17,575 nt of DNA from Sphingomonas sp. GTDB taxonomy: Bacteria > Pseudomonadota > Alphaproteobacteria > Sphingomonadales > Sphingomonadaceae. Of this stretch, positions 7,740 through 15,969 are shown piece after piece. Under the pieces are notes generated by a model. That model had not been told where the DNA came from. It saw only the letters and a program-made list of their open reading frames with translations, and did not search any database. The stretch lies in contig JAICXF010000041.1 in the NCBI GenBank assembly GCA_025981625.1, positions 1 to 17,575 of the forward strand, read 5' to 3'. Position 1 is the stretch's first letter. The number at the start of each line of letters is the position of its first letter. The translations under genes and the position numbers were made by a program.

Positions 7740-8497
7740 GCGCCGGTCGAAGGGCGCTCCGGCTGCGCGCCGAGATCGAGGCCGAGGTTCCGCACACAGC
7801 GATGATCATGGCCGCCGGCCTCGGCAAGCGGATGCGGCCGCTGACCGCGACCAGGCCCAAGCCGCTCATCGAAGTGAACGGCAAGGCCTTGCTCGACCAT
7901 GTTCTCGAAAAGCTGCGCGCCGCCGGAGTTCGCAAGGTGGTGGTCAACGTTCACTATTTGGCCGACGCGCTGGAGGCGCATCTCGCCAGCCGGGACCATG
8001 GCCTGGAGGCCGTCATTTCCGACGAGCGCAACTTGCTCATGGAAACCGGCGGCGGCCTCGTGAAGGCGGAACCGCTGATCGACGCGGATCCGTTCATCGC
8101 GCTCAACAGCGACAATCTGTGGATTGACGGTCCCGCCGATACGCTCAAGCTGCTCGCCTCGCAGTGGGACGGTAGCAAGATGGATGCCCTCTTGCTGCTT
8201 GTTCCACAGGCGCGGGCGCTCGGGCATAGAGGCATGGGCGACTTCCACATGGACCGCAGCGGCCGCCTTCGCCGGCGCGAGCGGAGCCACGTCGCGCCGT
8301 TCGTCTTCACGGGCATCCAGATCGTCTCGAAGCGATTGCTGCGCGACGCCCCCGAGGGACCGTTCTCGACCAACATCCTGTGGGACCGGGCGATCGAGGA
8401 AGGACGCGCGTTCGGGGCCGTCCATCAGGGCCTGTGGTTCGATGTTGGCACGCCTCAGTCGATCCCGTTGACGGAAGCGGCCCTCGAGCATGCCTGA
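7736..8497 (+). CDS. murU: N-acetylmuramate-1-phosphate uridylyltransferase MurU
   Basis: This 253-residue sugar-1-phosphate nucleotidyltransferase joins MurNAc-1-phosphate (the AmgK product) with UTP to give UDP-MurNAc, so peptidoglycan recycling bypasses MurA and MurB. The nucleotide-binding signature MAAGLGKRMRPLT (about 25-37) is followed by RPKPLIEVNGK, with Lys42 as the conserved PKP lysine. ALNSDN (starting near nt 8100) contains the metal-binding Asp, and the C-terminal WFDVGTP is typical of the family. I chose GTG 7736, which overlaps the amgK stop as GTGA. It adds about 20 residues before the usual start of the fold, and ATG 7802 is an internal alternative that would cut very close to the motif. 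The 3' end overlaps addB by 8 bp. Confidence 0.88.
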   Translation: MSAGRRALRLRAEIEAEVPHTAMIMAAGLGKRMRPLTATRPKPLIEVNGKALLDHVLEKLRAAGVRKVVVNVHYLADALEAHLASRDHGLEAVISDERNLLMETGGGLVKAEPLIDADPFIALNSDNLWIDGPADTLKLLASQWDGSKMDALLLLVPQARALGHRGMGDFHMDRSGRLRRRERSHVAPFVFTGIQIVSKRLLRDAPEGPFSTNILWDRAIEEGRAFGAVHQGLWFDVGTPQSIPLTEAALEHA

Positions 8498-11363
8498 CCC
8501 GCAGCGGGTCGCCGTCTTCACCATCCCATCGCACCGTTCCTTCGCCGATGCGCTCGCCGCCGGGCTGATTGCCCGGTTCGGCAAGGACCCGCTGGGCTTG
8601 GCGCAGGGACGTATCCTGCTGCCCAACAACAGGGCGGTGCGCGCGGTTACCGAGGCGTTCGTGCGCGCAAGCGGACGCGGGCTGCTGCTTCCGCGCCTGA
8701 TCCCGGTCGGCGATCCGGAACTGGATGAAAGGCTCGGGGGAGCACTCGACCGCCTCGATCAGGGCGAGTTCGCGCCGCCGGCGATCGATCCGTTGGAAAG
8801 GCTGCTGCGGCTCGCGTCGATTGTCCGGGGCGAAGGGGCCGCCGAAAGCCTTCGTCTGGCCGCCGATCTTGCTCGAACCCTGGATTCGCTGCTGGTGGAG
8901 GAGGTCGAACCCCGCAGCTTGAAGGAAGCGGTCGCCGGGTCTTCGGATCTGGCGCGGCACTGGGAAAAGTCGCTCGAAAAGCTGCAGCTGATCTATGACC
9001 TGTGGCCGCAGATCCTTGCCGCTGACGGAGTTATCGATCTGGCCGAGCGCCGCAATCGCTTGCTTCATCAGATTGCCGATCGCTGGAAGGGGGAACCGCC
9101 GCCGGGCTTCACGGTCGCGGCCGGGATCACGACTGCCGCGCCGGCTGTTGCGCAGCTCGTCGGCCGCGTTGCCCGGACGCCGACGGGAATGGTGGTGCTT
9201 CCGGGTCTTTGGCTACGCGAGCAGTTGCCCGACGAAGAATGGGATGCGCTCGGTCCGGACGAGCATGGGCGTGGCGAGCCGACGCACCCCCAATATCACC
9301 TCAAACTCCTGCTCGATCGGCTCGGCGTGCGCCGCGAGGAGGTGGAAACCTGGCGCTGGAGCGGGGGCGCGTCGTCGTCGCCGGCCCGCGCCCGCTCGGT
9401 AGCCAACGCGATGAGTGCCCCGGAGTTTTCCCACAAATGGGGTAGCCTGGAGCCGTCCGGCCGCCGGCTGACGGGGATTCGGCTGGTCGAGCTGGCCGAT
9501 CCCGCCATGGAGGCGCAGGCGATCGCGCTGGCGCTTCGCGAAGCGCTGGAAACGCCTGCAAGGACCGCCGCACTGGTCACCCCTGATCGCCAGTTGGCTG
9601 CGCGTGTGTCGGCGCTGCTTGCCCGCTGGGGCATCGAGGCGGACGACAGCGCGGGGCGCCCTCTATCCACTGCGGCGGCCGGGACGCTGCTGCTCGCGAT
9701 TGCGAGCGCGGCGGCGGAGGAACTTGCCCCGGTGACGCTGCTCGCGCTGCTCAAGCATCCGCTCGTCGGTGGCGAGGGCGACGAGCGGCTGGCGTGGCTC
9801 GATGCGGTGCGCGCGCTCGACCTCAAGCTTCGTGGCCCTCGTCCCGCCGCGGGTCTGGCGGGCCTCGACGCGCATTTCGGCTCGTCTCGTGAATGGCGCG
9901 ATGCCCGTGCGCGGATCAGCGGCATCGATTTGATGCTCCGTGAGCCGCTTGCGCTGTCCCGCTTCGCGCAAGCGCTTGGGCAAGCAGCACAGGCACTGGC
10001 CGGGGACGGCGCTTGGCAGGGGCCCGCCGGGCGCATGGCGGCTGAGATGCTCGCGGAGCTGGAAGGCTCGAGGTCGGCGAAAGAGCTGACGGTCACCGCC
10101 GCCGATGCAGTCCCGCTACTCCGGCAGTTGCTCGAGTCTCGAGCGGTCCGGCCACCCTATGGAGGCCATCCGCGAATCTTCATCTGGGGCCTGCTCGAAG
10201 CGCGGCTGCAGCGGGCCGACCTTGTCGTCCTCGGCGGGCTCAACGAAGATGTGTGGCCGGCACGTCCGGCGCCAGATCCCTGGCTTCCGCCGAAGATCCG
10301 CGCCACGCTCGGGATTGCCACGCTCGACGTCCGGATCGGCCTCGCCGCGCATGATTTCGCGAGCGCGCTCGGTGCGCCCGAAGCGCTGATCACGCGCGCG
10401 CGACGGGATTCGCGATCGCCGACGGTCGCCTCGCGGTTTCTGCTGCGCCTCGAAGCGATCAGCGGCGGATTGCCGCGCGACGTGCGGCTTGAGCGGCTCG
10501 CCCGAATGCTCGACGACCCCGGCCCACCGCGGCCGGTCGCTCGTCCCGCACCCTCGCCCCCGCTCGAGCAGCGTCCACAGAAAATCTCGGTCACCGCAGT
10601 GGACCGGCTCAAGGCTGATCCGTTCGCTTTCTATGCGCGGGCGATACTCAGGCTGCCTTCGCTCGATCCGGTCGATGCCGACCATACCGCGGCCTGGAAG
10701 GGCACGGCGGTGCACGATGTTTTCCAGCAGTGGCTGCAACATGACGACTGCGCACCCGACATGCTGCGGCCCCGAGCCGAGCAATTGCTGAAGGATGGAG
10801 CGATCCATCCGATGCTCCGCGCATTATGGGCGCCGCGCTTGCTCGAAGCGATCGACTGGATCGCTGACATGGAGCGGCAGAACCAGGCCGCGGGACGGCG
10901 CCCGCTGACCGCCGAGGCCAAAGGGGACACGGTGCTGGCTGGCATCACCGTGGAAGGACGCGTCGACCGGATCGATCGCTTGCCCGACGGCGGCCTGGCG
11001 ATCGTCGATTACAAGACAGGCTCGCCGCCAAGCCAGAAGGCGGTGGACGCCGGCTTCGCGCTTCAGCTGGGACTGCTCGGGCTAATCGGCCGAGCCGGCG
11101 GGTTCGAGAAGGTCAGCGGCGACCCCGAAGAGTTCGAATATTGGTCGCTTCGCCGCTGCCGGGGCAGCTTCGGGCAGCTGATGCGGCCCGGCAGGGACTT
11201 TGCGCCCGAAGACTTCCTCGATCATGCGTACAAGAACTTTGCCGAAGCGGCGAAAAGATGGCTGACCGGGACCGAGCCGTTCACGGCCAAGCTCAACCCG
11301 GCCTACGCGCCATATGGCGATTACGACCAGCTGATGCGGCTGGAAGAATGGTACGGCCACTGA
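8490..11363 (+). CDS. addB: Double-strand break repair protein AddB (alphaproteobacterial type)
   Basis: The protein has 957 residues and is the partner of AddA in the cytosolic helicase-nuclease that resects DNA double-strand ends for RecA. The N-terminal helicase-like part starts with AVFTIPSHRSFADALAAGL and RILLPNNRAVRAVTEAF, typical of alphaproteobacterial AddB. I see no Walker A GKT/GKS motif, so this subunit probably lacks helicase activity. The middle has VVLGGLNEDVWPARPAPDPW. The C-terminal PD-(D/E)XK nuclease domain carries GRVDRID (Asp826) and IVDYKTG (Asp840, Lys842), then LQLGLLGL, so the nuclease looks intact. ATG 8490 overlaps the murU end by 8 bp. addA follows after a 190-bp gap holding an antisense small gene. 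Confidence 0.94.
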   Translation: MPDPQRVAVFTIPSHRSFADALAAGLIARFGKDPLGLAQGRILLPNNRAVRAVTEAFVRASGRGLLLPRLIPVGDPELDERLGGALDRLDQGEFAPPAIDPLERLLRLASIVRGEGAAESLRLAADLARTLDSLLVEEVEPRSLKEAVAGSSDLARHWEKSLEKLQLIYDLWPQILAADGVIDLAERRNRLLHQIADRWKGEPPPGFTVAAGITTAAPAVAQLVGRVARTPTGMVVLPGLWLREQLPDEEWDALGPDEHGRGEPTHPQYHLKLLLDRLGVRREEVETWRWSGGASSSPARARSVANAMSAPEFSHKWGSLEPSGRRLTGIRLVELADPAMEAQAIALALREALETPARTAALVTPDRQLAARVSALLARWGIEADDSAGRPLSTAAAGTLLLAIASAAAEELAPVTLLALLKHPLVGGEGDERLAWLDAVRALDLKLRGPRPAAGLAGLDAHFGSSREWRDARARISGIDLMLREPLALSRFAQALGQAAQALAGDGAWQGPAGRMAAEMLAELEGSRSAKELTVTAADAVPLLRQLLESRAVRPPYGGHPRIFIWGLLEARLQRADLVVLGGLNEDVWPARPAPDPWLPPKIRATLGIATLDVRIGLAAHDFASALGAPEALITRARRDSRSPTVASRFLLRLEAISGGLPRDVRLERLARMLDDPGPPRPVARPAPSPPLEQRPQKISVTAVDRLKADPFAFYARAILRLPSLDPVDADHTAAWKGTAVHDVFQQWLQHDDCAPDMLRPRAEQLLKDGAIHPMLRALWAPRLLEAIDWIADMERQNQAAGRRPLTAEAKGDTVLAGITVEGRVDRIDRLPDGGLAIVDYKTGSPPSQKAVDAGFALQLGLLGLIGRAGGFEKVSGDPEEFEYWSLRRCRGSFGQLMRPGRDFAPEDFLDHAYKNFAEAAKRWLTGTEPFTAKLNPAYAPYGDYDQLMRLEEWYGH

Positions 11364-11368
11364 TGGCG

Positions 11369-11512
11369 CTAGCGCGGCTTTTTCTTGACCTGCGAGGCAT
11401 AGAGCAGCGCCGCGACGATCGCGGCCGAGCCGATGCCGACCGCCACTCCGGCCTTCACCAGCTTGGTGCGGCGTTGTTCGTTGGCGCGGTCGGTGTCGTT
11501 GCTGTCGGTCAT
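11369..11512 (-). CDS. Small single-pass membrane protein, antisense between addB and addA (47 aa, hypothetical)
   Basis: The minus strand encodes a 47-residue protein from ATG (11512-11510) to TAG (11371-11369). The N-terminus is polar (MTDSNDTDRANEQRRTK). Residues about 20-39 form a convincing membrane helix, AGVAVGIGSAAIVAALLYA, with a G22xxxG26 packing motif. The tail is short and basic (QVKKKPR). Forty-two of the 47 codons end in G or C, as in the real genes around it. It fills the addB-addA gap almost exactly: its stop lies 5 bp from the addB stop and its start lies 41 bp from the addA start. The ribosome site is weak (GAG about 8 bases upstream) and no clear promoter was seen. I do not recognise the family. 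Chance coding cannot be excluded, but composition, helix and placement favour a real gene. Confidence 0.55.
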   Translation of the reverse strand: MTDSNDTDRANEQRRTKLVKAGVAVGIGSAAIVAALLYASQVKKKPR

Positions 11513-11543
11513 GAGCCACGCTCTATGGACTTCGGGCCGCATT

Positions 11544-11549
11544 GGAAAG
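11544..11549 (+). promoter_or_regulatory. Ribosome binding site that sets the addA start
   Basis: GGAAAG ends four bases before ATG 11554. A TTG at 11542 opens the same frame four codons earlier but overlaps this site and has none of its own, so ATG 11554 is preferred. Confidence 0.6.
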
Positions 11550-11553
11550 TCGC

Positions 11554-14500
11554 ATGAGCGCGCGCTTCAGATCATTGCCTGAGCTCAAGGGCGAGCAGGC
11601 CGCCGCTTCCGACCCGTCCGCCCATGCCGCCTTGTCGGCCTCGGCAGGCACCGGCAAAACTCAGGTGCTGACGGCGCGAGTGCTCAGGTTGCTGCTCCAG
11701 GGAGCACGGCCGGAATCGATCCTGTGCCTGACCTTCACCAAGGCTGCGGCGGCGGAAATGGCCAACCGCATCGGCGGCCGATTGGCCAAGTGGGTGCGGG
11801 TCAAGGATAGCGAGCTCGGCACCGACCTGCTGCACCTCGGTGAATCCAATGACCCGGTCACGCGTGAGCGGGCGCGCCAGCTGTTCGCCAGGGTGCTCGA
11901 TTGTCCGGGCGGCCTCAAGATCCAGACCATTCACGGCTTCGCCCAGTCGTTGCTCGGGGCATTCCCGGCAGAGGCTGGCATCATGCCGGGCTTCCAGCCG
12001 ATCGAGGGTCGTGCCGAGCAGGAGCTCGTTCGGCGGACGCTGGCCGATTTGATGGCCGATGCGGAAGCGACCGGCGACGAACTGCTGATCCGCGACGTGC
12101 AATGCCTGAGCCGGCGTCTCGGAGAGGGCGGGGCCGTCGAATATCTCCAGGCCTGCGCCCGGCGCCCAGACGCGCTTCTTGCCCTCGGGGCCCGCTCCAA
12201 TATCGAGCCGGCCGTGCGGCGCTTGATGGATCTGCCGGACACCGTGGAGGAATATGTCGCCGGCCAGTGCGCCGACGATGGTTTCGATTGTGACTTGCTG
12301 CGTGCCATTGCGACGGCCAATCGCGACTGGGGCAAATCCACCGGGCTGGCGATCGCCGAGAATATCGAGCGCTGGCTCGAAATGGGTCCCGCGGACCGTT
12401 CGGAAGCGCTGCCCGAGCTCTCGGCCATCGTGTTCACCGGCAAGGGCGAATTGCGGAAGGTCCAGGCGGGGCAGGTCAAGGCCGATCCGGAATATGAAGA
12501 CCATGTGCGCCGCCTGGCGGAGCGCGTCGGCGGGTTACTGCGGGTGCAGCGCGGGTCGAAGCTTGCCGCCGACATGGCCGCGGGGCTGCGTGCCGGGCAG
12601 GCGTTCGCGGGCGCTTACACGCGCGCCAAGCGCGCGGCGGGCGTCGCGGACTTCAACGATCTGATCGAATGGACTCGCGGGCTGCTGGCGCAGCCCGGAA
12701 TGGGCGACTGGGTCCGCTACAAGCTCGATCGCCAGGTCGACCACGTGCTCGTCGACGAGGCTCAGGATACCAACGCCGCGCAATGGGAAATCATCGAGCG
12801 GTTGGTGGAGGAATATTTTAGCGGGTCGAGCGAGGCCGACGGGCGGGTTCGAACGCTGTTCATGGTCGGAGACTTGAAGCAGGCGATCTACGGGTTCCAG
12901 GGGACCGATCCGACACGCTTCGTCGAAGCGCGCGAGCAATTCAAACGCCGAGCCGACGAGCTTTCGGAGGCCGACGCATCGACCGAATTCCGCGACCTCT
13001 CGATCGCCGCGAGCTTCCGATCCGCTCAGCCGGTGCTGGACGTCGTCGATGCGGTAATCAGGAATGTCGGTCCGGCTGCGCTGGCGCTAAAGCAGCCTCC
13101 GCCGCCGCACCGCGCTCATCACCGGGTTCGGCCGGGCAGGGTCGAGCTGTGGGAGCCGTTCGCGGTCGAGGAAGCGCTCGACGACAGCGACGAAGGCGAG
13201 GAGCGCTGGGTCTCGTTGCGCGATCGCCGTTATGCCGAGGTGCTGGCCGAACGCATCCGGCTGATGATCGAGGAAGGGCCGGTGCTTGCCTCGACCGGGT
13301 TGCCGCTGAGCCCGGGCGACATCCTGGTCCTCGTTCGAAGCCGTGGCGAGCTGCCGTCACTCGTCGTCGCGCGCCTGTTTGCGGCGGGCGTGCCGGTCGC
13401 CGGCGTCGATCGGCTGCACCTCCACGAGCCGCTCGCCGTGCAGGACCTGCTGTCGGCCGTGAAGTTCGCGGTTCAGCCGAACGATGACCTCAATCTTGCC
13501 TGCCTGCTCGTGTCGCCGCTGATCGGCTGGGATCAGGAGCAACTGCGCTCGCTCGCCCATGGCCGCAAAGGATCGCTGTGGCGCGAGCTGAGGCAACGCT
13601 CTTCGGAGTTCGCAGGACCGCATCAAGTTCTTTCCGAGCTATTGCGAATTGCGGATTTCACCACCCCGTCACGCTTCATCGAGACCATCCTGACCGGCCC
13701 GATGCAGGGTCGGAGAAGCCTCTATTCACGGCTCGGGATGGCCGCTCGCGATCCGATCGACGAGTTCATGAACAGCGCGCTCGAGTTCGAACGCAACGAA
13801 ACGGCCTCGCTCGACCGTTTCCTCGCGTGGTTTTCGCGCGGCACGGTCGATGTCCAGCGCGATCCTGGTGCGCCGGCGAATGAGGTTCGGGTGATGACCG
13901 TCCATGGCGCCAAGGGCCTGGAAGCGCCGGTCGTGATCCTCGCCGATGCGACGGGGGACCCGGCCAAGCTCGGACGAACCCCGCTGACGGTCGATCTGCA
14001 GATTGAGCAGGCGGGCGTCGCACCGCTGCTTCGCCCCAGGAAAGACGAGCGCTGCCCGCCGTTCGAAGAGATCATCCTCAATCAGGAAAAGCGCGATCTC
14101 GAGGAGCACATGCGGCTGCTCTACGTCGCGCTGACCCGCGCCGCCGACCGGCTGATCGTCAGCGGGGTTCGTCCCACGGAGCGGAAGGACGGTTCCGACC
14201 CGCGGCCGGCCAATTGCTGGCATCGGATCGTCGAACAGGCGATGGTTTCGATCAATGCCGAGCCGGAAGAGCGGCATATCGCCCTAAGTCATGGCTCTGA
14301 AGCCACAGGCCGGCAGAAGCTGGTGACGAAAAAGGCCGAACCAACGCCGATAAACCTTCCGGAGTGGGCCCGGACGCCCGCTCCGCCGGAGGCGCGGCCC
14401 CCGCGGCCGCTTGCACCTTCGTCGATCGCAACCGACGACGAGCGCGCATCCCCGCCGAGCGAGGCGATGCGGGCAGCGGCACAGCGGGGGACATGGATAC

Positions 14501-14943
14501 ACCAGCTTCTCGAGCGCCTGCCTCCGCTCGAGCCGGAAGCGCGCGCTGCCGCGGCTGACAGATGGCTCCAACGCTCCGCGGGGGTCGCCGACGACAAGGT
14601 GCGCGAGGACATCGTCGGCCAGGTCTGCGGAGTGCTGTCCGACCCGCGCTATGCGGCGCTGTTCGGACCGGGTTCGCTCGGCGAAGCGCCGCTTGCGGCG
14701 ACGCTGCCGGACGGCCGAGTGATCGCCGGCACCGTCGATCGCCTGCGAGTGGACGAGGCGAGCGTGGCCGTCGTCGACTTCAAGACGGGCCGCGTACCGG
14801 CAACTGACGGCGACATTCCGAACAGTCACCGCGCACAAATGGCCGCCTACGCCGAGGCGCTGGGGGTCATCTTTCCCGGGCGGCGCATCCGTGCGTCGCT
14901 TCTCTACACCGCCGGGCCGAAGCTCGTTCAACTCATCTCTTGA
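11554..14943 (+). CDS. addA: Double-strand break repair helicase-nuclease AddA
   Basis: The protein has 1129 residues and is a UvrD-like SF1A helicase fused to a RecB-type nuclease. With AddB it unwinds and degrades DNA ends until it meets a recombination hotspot, then hands over to RecA. Motifs in order are Walker [10 protein letters not shown] (Lys35), [31 protein letters not shown] (Walker B, Asp401 to Asp405), [12 protein letters not shown] (from about 439), [15 protein letters not shown] (His784, Lys787), [15 protein letters not shown], and the nuclease block [15 protein letters not shown] (Asp1075, Lys1077) and [12 protein letters not shown]. All key residues for helicase and nuclease are present, and the length is normal for the alphaproteobacterial family. 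It starts 190 bp after addB rather than overlapping it, so it may have its own promoter or rely on readthrough. trxA begins 65 bp downstream. Confidence 0.96.
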   Translation: MSARFRSLPELKGEQAAASDPSAHAALSASAGTGKTQVLTARVLRLLLQGARPESILCLTFTKAAAAEMANRIGGRLAKWVRVKDSELGTDLLHLGESNDPVTRERARQLFARVLDCPGGLKIQTIHGFAQSLLGAFPAEAGIMPGFQPIEGRAEQELVRRTLADLMADAEATGDELLIRDVQCLSRRLGEGGAVEYLQACARRPDALLALGARSNIEPAVRRLMDLPDTVEEYVAGQCADDGFDCDLLRAIATANRDWGKSTGLAIAENIERWLEMGPADRSEALPELSAIVFTGKGELRKVQAGQVKADPEYEDHVRRLAERVGGLLRVQRGSKLAADMAAGLRAGQAFAGAYTRAKRAAGVADFNDLIEWTRGLLAQPGMGDWVRYKLDRQVDHVLVDEAQDTNAAQWEIIERLVEEYFSGSSEADGRVRTLFMVGDLKQAIYGFQGTDPTRFVEAREQFKRRADELSEADASTEFRDLSIAASFRSAQPVLDVVDAVIRNVGPAALALKQPPPPHRAHHRVRPGRVELWEPFAVEEALDDSDEGEERWVSLRDRRYAEVLAERIRLMIEEGPVLASTGLPLSPGDILVLVRSRGELPSLVVARLFAAGVPVAGVDRLHLHEPLAVQDLLSAVKFAVQPNDDLNLACLLVSPLIGWDQEQLRSLAHGRKGSLWRELRQRSSEFAGPHQVLSELLRIADFTTPSRFIETILTGPMQGRRSLYSRLGMAARDPIDEFMNSALEFERNETASLDRFLAWFSRGTVDVQRDPGAPANEVRVMTVHGAKGLEAPVVILADATGDPAKLGRTPLTVDLQIEQAGVAPLLRPRKDERCPPFEEIILNQEKRDLEEHMRLLYVALTRAADRLIVSGVRPTERKDGSDPRPANCWHRIVEQAMVSINAEPEERHIALSHGSEATGRQKLVTKKAEPTPINLPEWARTPAPPEARPPRPLAPSSIATDDERASPPSEAMRAAAQRGTWIHQLLERLPPLEPEARAAAADRWLQRSAGVADDKVREDIVGQVCGVLSDPRYAALFGPGSLGEAPLAATLPDGRVIAGTVDRLRVDEASVAVVDFKTGRVPATDGDIPNSHRAQMAAYAEALGVIFPGRRIRASLLYTAGPKLVQLIS

Positions 14944-14992
14944 GAGCGCCCGCGCAAGCGCCCATATGCCCGTTAACCTTTGCAATCCTGCC

Positions 14993-14997
14993 AGGAG
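14993..14997 (+). promoter_or_regulatory. Ribosome binding site of trxA
   Basis: AGGAG lies 11 bases before ATG 15009. It supports that start over the in-frame TTG at 14940, which overlaps the addA stop and would add 23 residues unlike any thioredoxin. Confidence 0.65.
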
Positions 14998-15008
14998 ATT
15001 CACCCGCC

Positions 15009-15329
15009 ATGGCTACCAAGACCGTCACCGACCAGAGCTTTTCCTCCGACGTCCTGGGGTCCGACGGACCGGTCCTGGTCGACTTCTGGGCGGAGTGGTG
15101 CGGACCGTGCAGGATGATTGCTCCGGCGCTCGAAGAGATTGCGAACGAGCTCGGTGAGAAGGTCACGGTCGCCAAACTGAACATCGACGAGAATCCGGAT
15201 ACTCCGGGGCGATACGGCGTGCGCGGCATTCCGACGATGCTTCTGTTCAAGGGCGGCCAGCCGGTTGCGCAAAAGGTCGGCGCCGCTCCCCGCAGCCAGA
15301 TTCAGCAGTGGCTCGAGGGTAATCTGTAA
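15009..15329 (+). CDS. trxA: Thioredoxin
   Basis: This 106-residue cytosolic thioredoxin reduces protein disulfides and is recharged by thioredoxin reductase with NADPH. The active site is WAEWCGPC, with redox cysteines Cys31 and Cys34. The buried Asp25 lies in LVDFWAEW, and the cis-proline loop is [11 protein letters not shown]. The length and both ends match classical Trx1. ATG 15009 is set by AGGAG at 14993-14997. It follows addA by 65 bp with no terminator visible between them, so it may be the last gene of the cluster. The leader contains GTTAACC (14971-14977), a possible but isolated half-site of the CtrA type. A palindromic repeat follows 10 bp after the stop. Confidence 0.97.
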   Translation: MATKTVTDQSFSSDVLGSDGPVLVDFWAEWCGPCRMIAPALEEIANELGEKVTVAKLNIDENPDTPGRYGVRGIPTMLLFKGGQPVAQKVGAAPRSQIQQWLEGNL

Positions 15330-15339
15330 CTCCGCTCGC

Positions 15340-15403
15340 CATTCCGGCGAAAGCGGGAACCTGGATTCAACTTAGTTCCTGGGTCCCCGCTTTCGCGGGG
15401 ATG
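15340..15403. repeat. REP-like palindromic element between convergent genes
   Basis: Two 22-nt arms (15340-15361 and 15382-15403) are inverted copies with three mismatches and a 20-nt spacer. Each arm holds the core GCGAAAGCGGG or its complement. The right arm alone folds into CCCCGC-TTTC-GCGGGG (15385-15400). The core resembles intergenic palindromes repeated many times in alphaproteobacterial and other GC-rich genomes (family knowledge, not tested here). It lies 10 bp after the trxA stop and 4 bp from the end of the GFA gene. It could help end both transcripts, but no U-tract follows on either strand. Confidence 0.65.
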
Positions 15404-15407
15404 ACGA

Positions 15408-15848
15408 TCAGGAATCCGCCGGTTCTCTTCCTCCCAACCCGCGAGTGTCGGGACGAAATCTCTCGTGCCGGGGCAAATCGTCCTGCGGTTCGAACCAGCC
15501 GATTCTGCTGCCCCAGAAAATGTGGAATCCGGGCGCGACCGCCTCGGGATCGTCCAGCGTTGCGACGCTGAAGTCGACGGTATCGGGCTGATGGTCCACC
15601 TTCATCAGGAACGGGGTCCCGCATTCGCTGCAAAAAGTGCGGTGACCGAAGCTCGAAGAAGGGACCGATTTCACCTTGTCCGCACCCGACGTCCAGACGA
15701 GATCACCCTCGGGAACGGTGGCGAACACCATCGCGGGTGCTCCGCTGCTGAGCTGGCACGTCCGGCAATGGCACCAGCCGCAGTCGAACGGCTCGCTGTT
15801 CAGTTCGTAACGCACCGCGCGGCACATGCATCCGCCGGTCAGTCCCAT
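15408..15848 (-). CDS. GFA-domain (CENP-V/GFA family) zinc-binding protein
   Basis: This 146-residue protein of the glutathione-dependent formaldehyde-activating (GFA) fold has the full set of family zinc cysteines: GGCMCRAVRYE (Cys7, Cys9), CGWCHCRTCQ (Cys26, Cys28, Cys31, with an extra Cys23) and FCSECGTPF (Cys73, Cys76). Later blocks FSVATLDDPEAVAP and PGFHIFWGSRIGWF are also typical. Members bind Zn, but most have no proven reaction, and the formaldehyde role of the founder should not be transferred to this one. I chose ATG 15848 because AAGGCGGA stands about 8 bases upstream and the fold begins at once. The open frame could extend 21 residues further to 15911, but that stretch has no family likeness. 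It is convergent with trxA and divergent from secA. Confidence 0.9.
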   Translation of the reverse strand: MGLTGGCMCRAVRYELNSEPFDCGWCHCRTCQLSSGAPAMVFATVPEGDLVWTSGADKVKSVPSSSFGHRTFCSECGTPFLMKVDHQPDTVDFSVATLDDPEAVAPGFHIFWGSRIGWFEPQDDLPRHERFRPDTRGLGGREPADS

Positions 15849-15863
15849 ATCGGTCCGCCTTAA

Positions 15864-15892
15864 TTGACTACGGCTGGGGGGCTCCTTACATC
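15864..15892 (+). promoter_or_regulatory. Candidate secA promoter
   Basis: TTGACT (15864-15869) and TACATC (15887-15892) are separated by 17 bases. The -35 matches five of six consensus positions and the -10 only three. It would give a leader of about 70 nt before secA. That leader holds a 10-bp palindrome GAAGCGCTTC (15922-15931). The promoter would overlap the leader of the divergent GFA gene. Confidence 0.35.
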
Positions 15893-15957
15893 GCCGCACG
15901 CAATTTCCCATAGCGTCGGCGGAAGCGCTTCGCCTTTACCGAAACGCGCGGGTTTTT

Positions 15958-15963
15958 AAGGGA
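15958..15963 (+). promoter_or_regulatory. Ribosome binding site that sets the secA GTG start
   Basis: AAGGGA lies six bases before GTG 15970. The resulting N-terminus ([17 protein letters not shown]) and the residue numbering of the downstream motifs fit the SecA family, which supports this start. Confidence 0.7.
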
Positions 15964-15969
15964 ATTCCA

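Noticed and set aside
14971..14977. GTTAACC before trxA as a CtrA site
   Set aside because: Only one half-site is present. No second TTAA lies at the required seven-base spacing, and no full CtrA site was seen before divL or elsewhere between genes.
14940..15008. TTG start at 14940 giving thioredoxin a 23-residue N-terminal extension coupled to addA
   Set aside because: The extension is not like a signal peptide or any thioredoxin leader, and ATG 15009 has AGGAG upstream.
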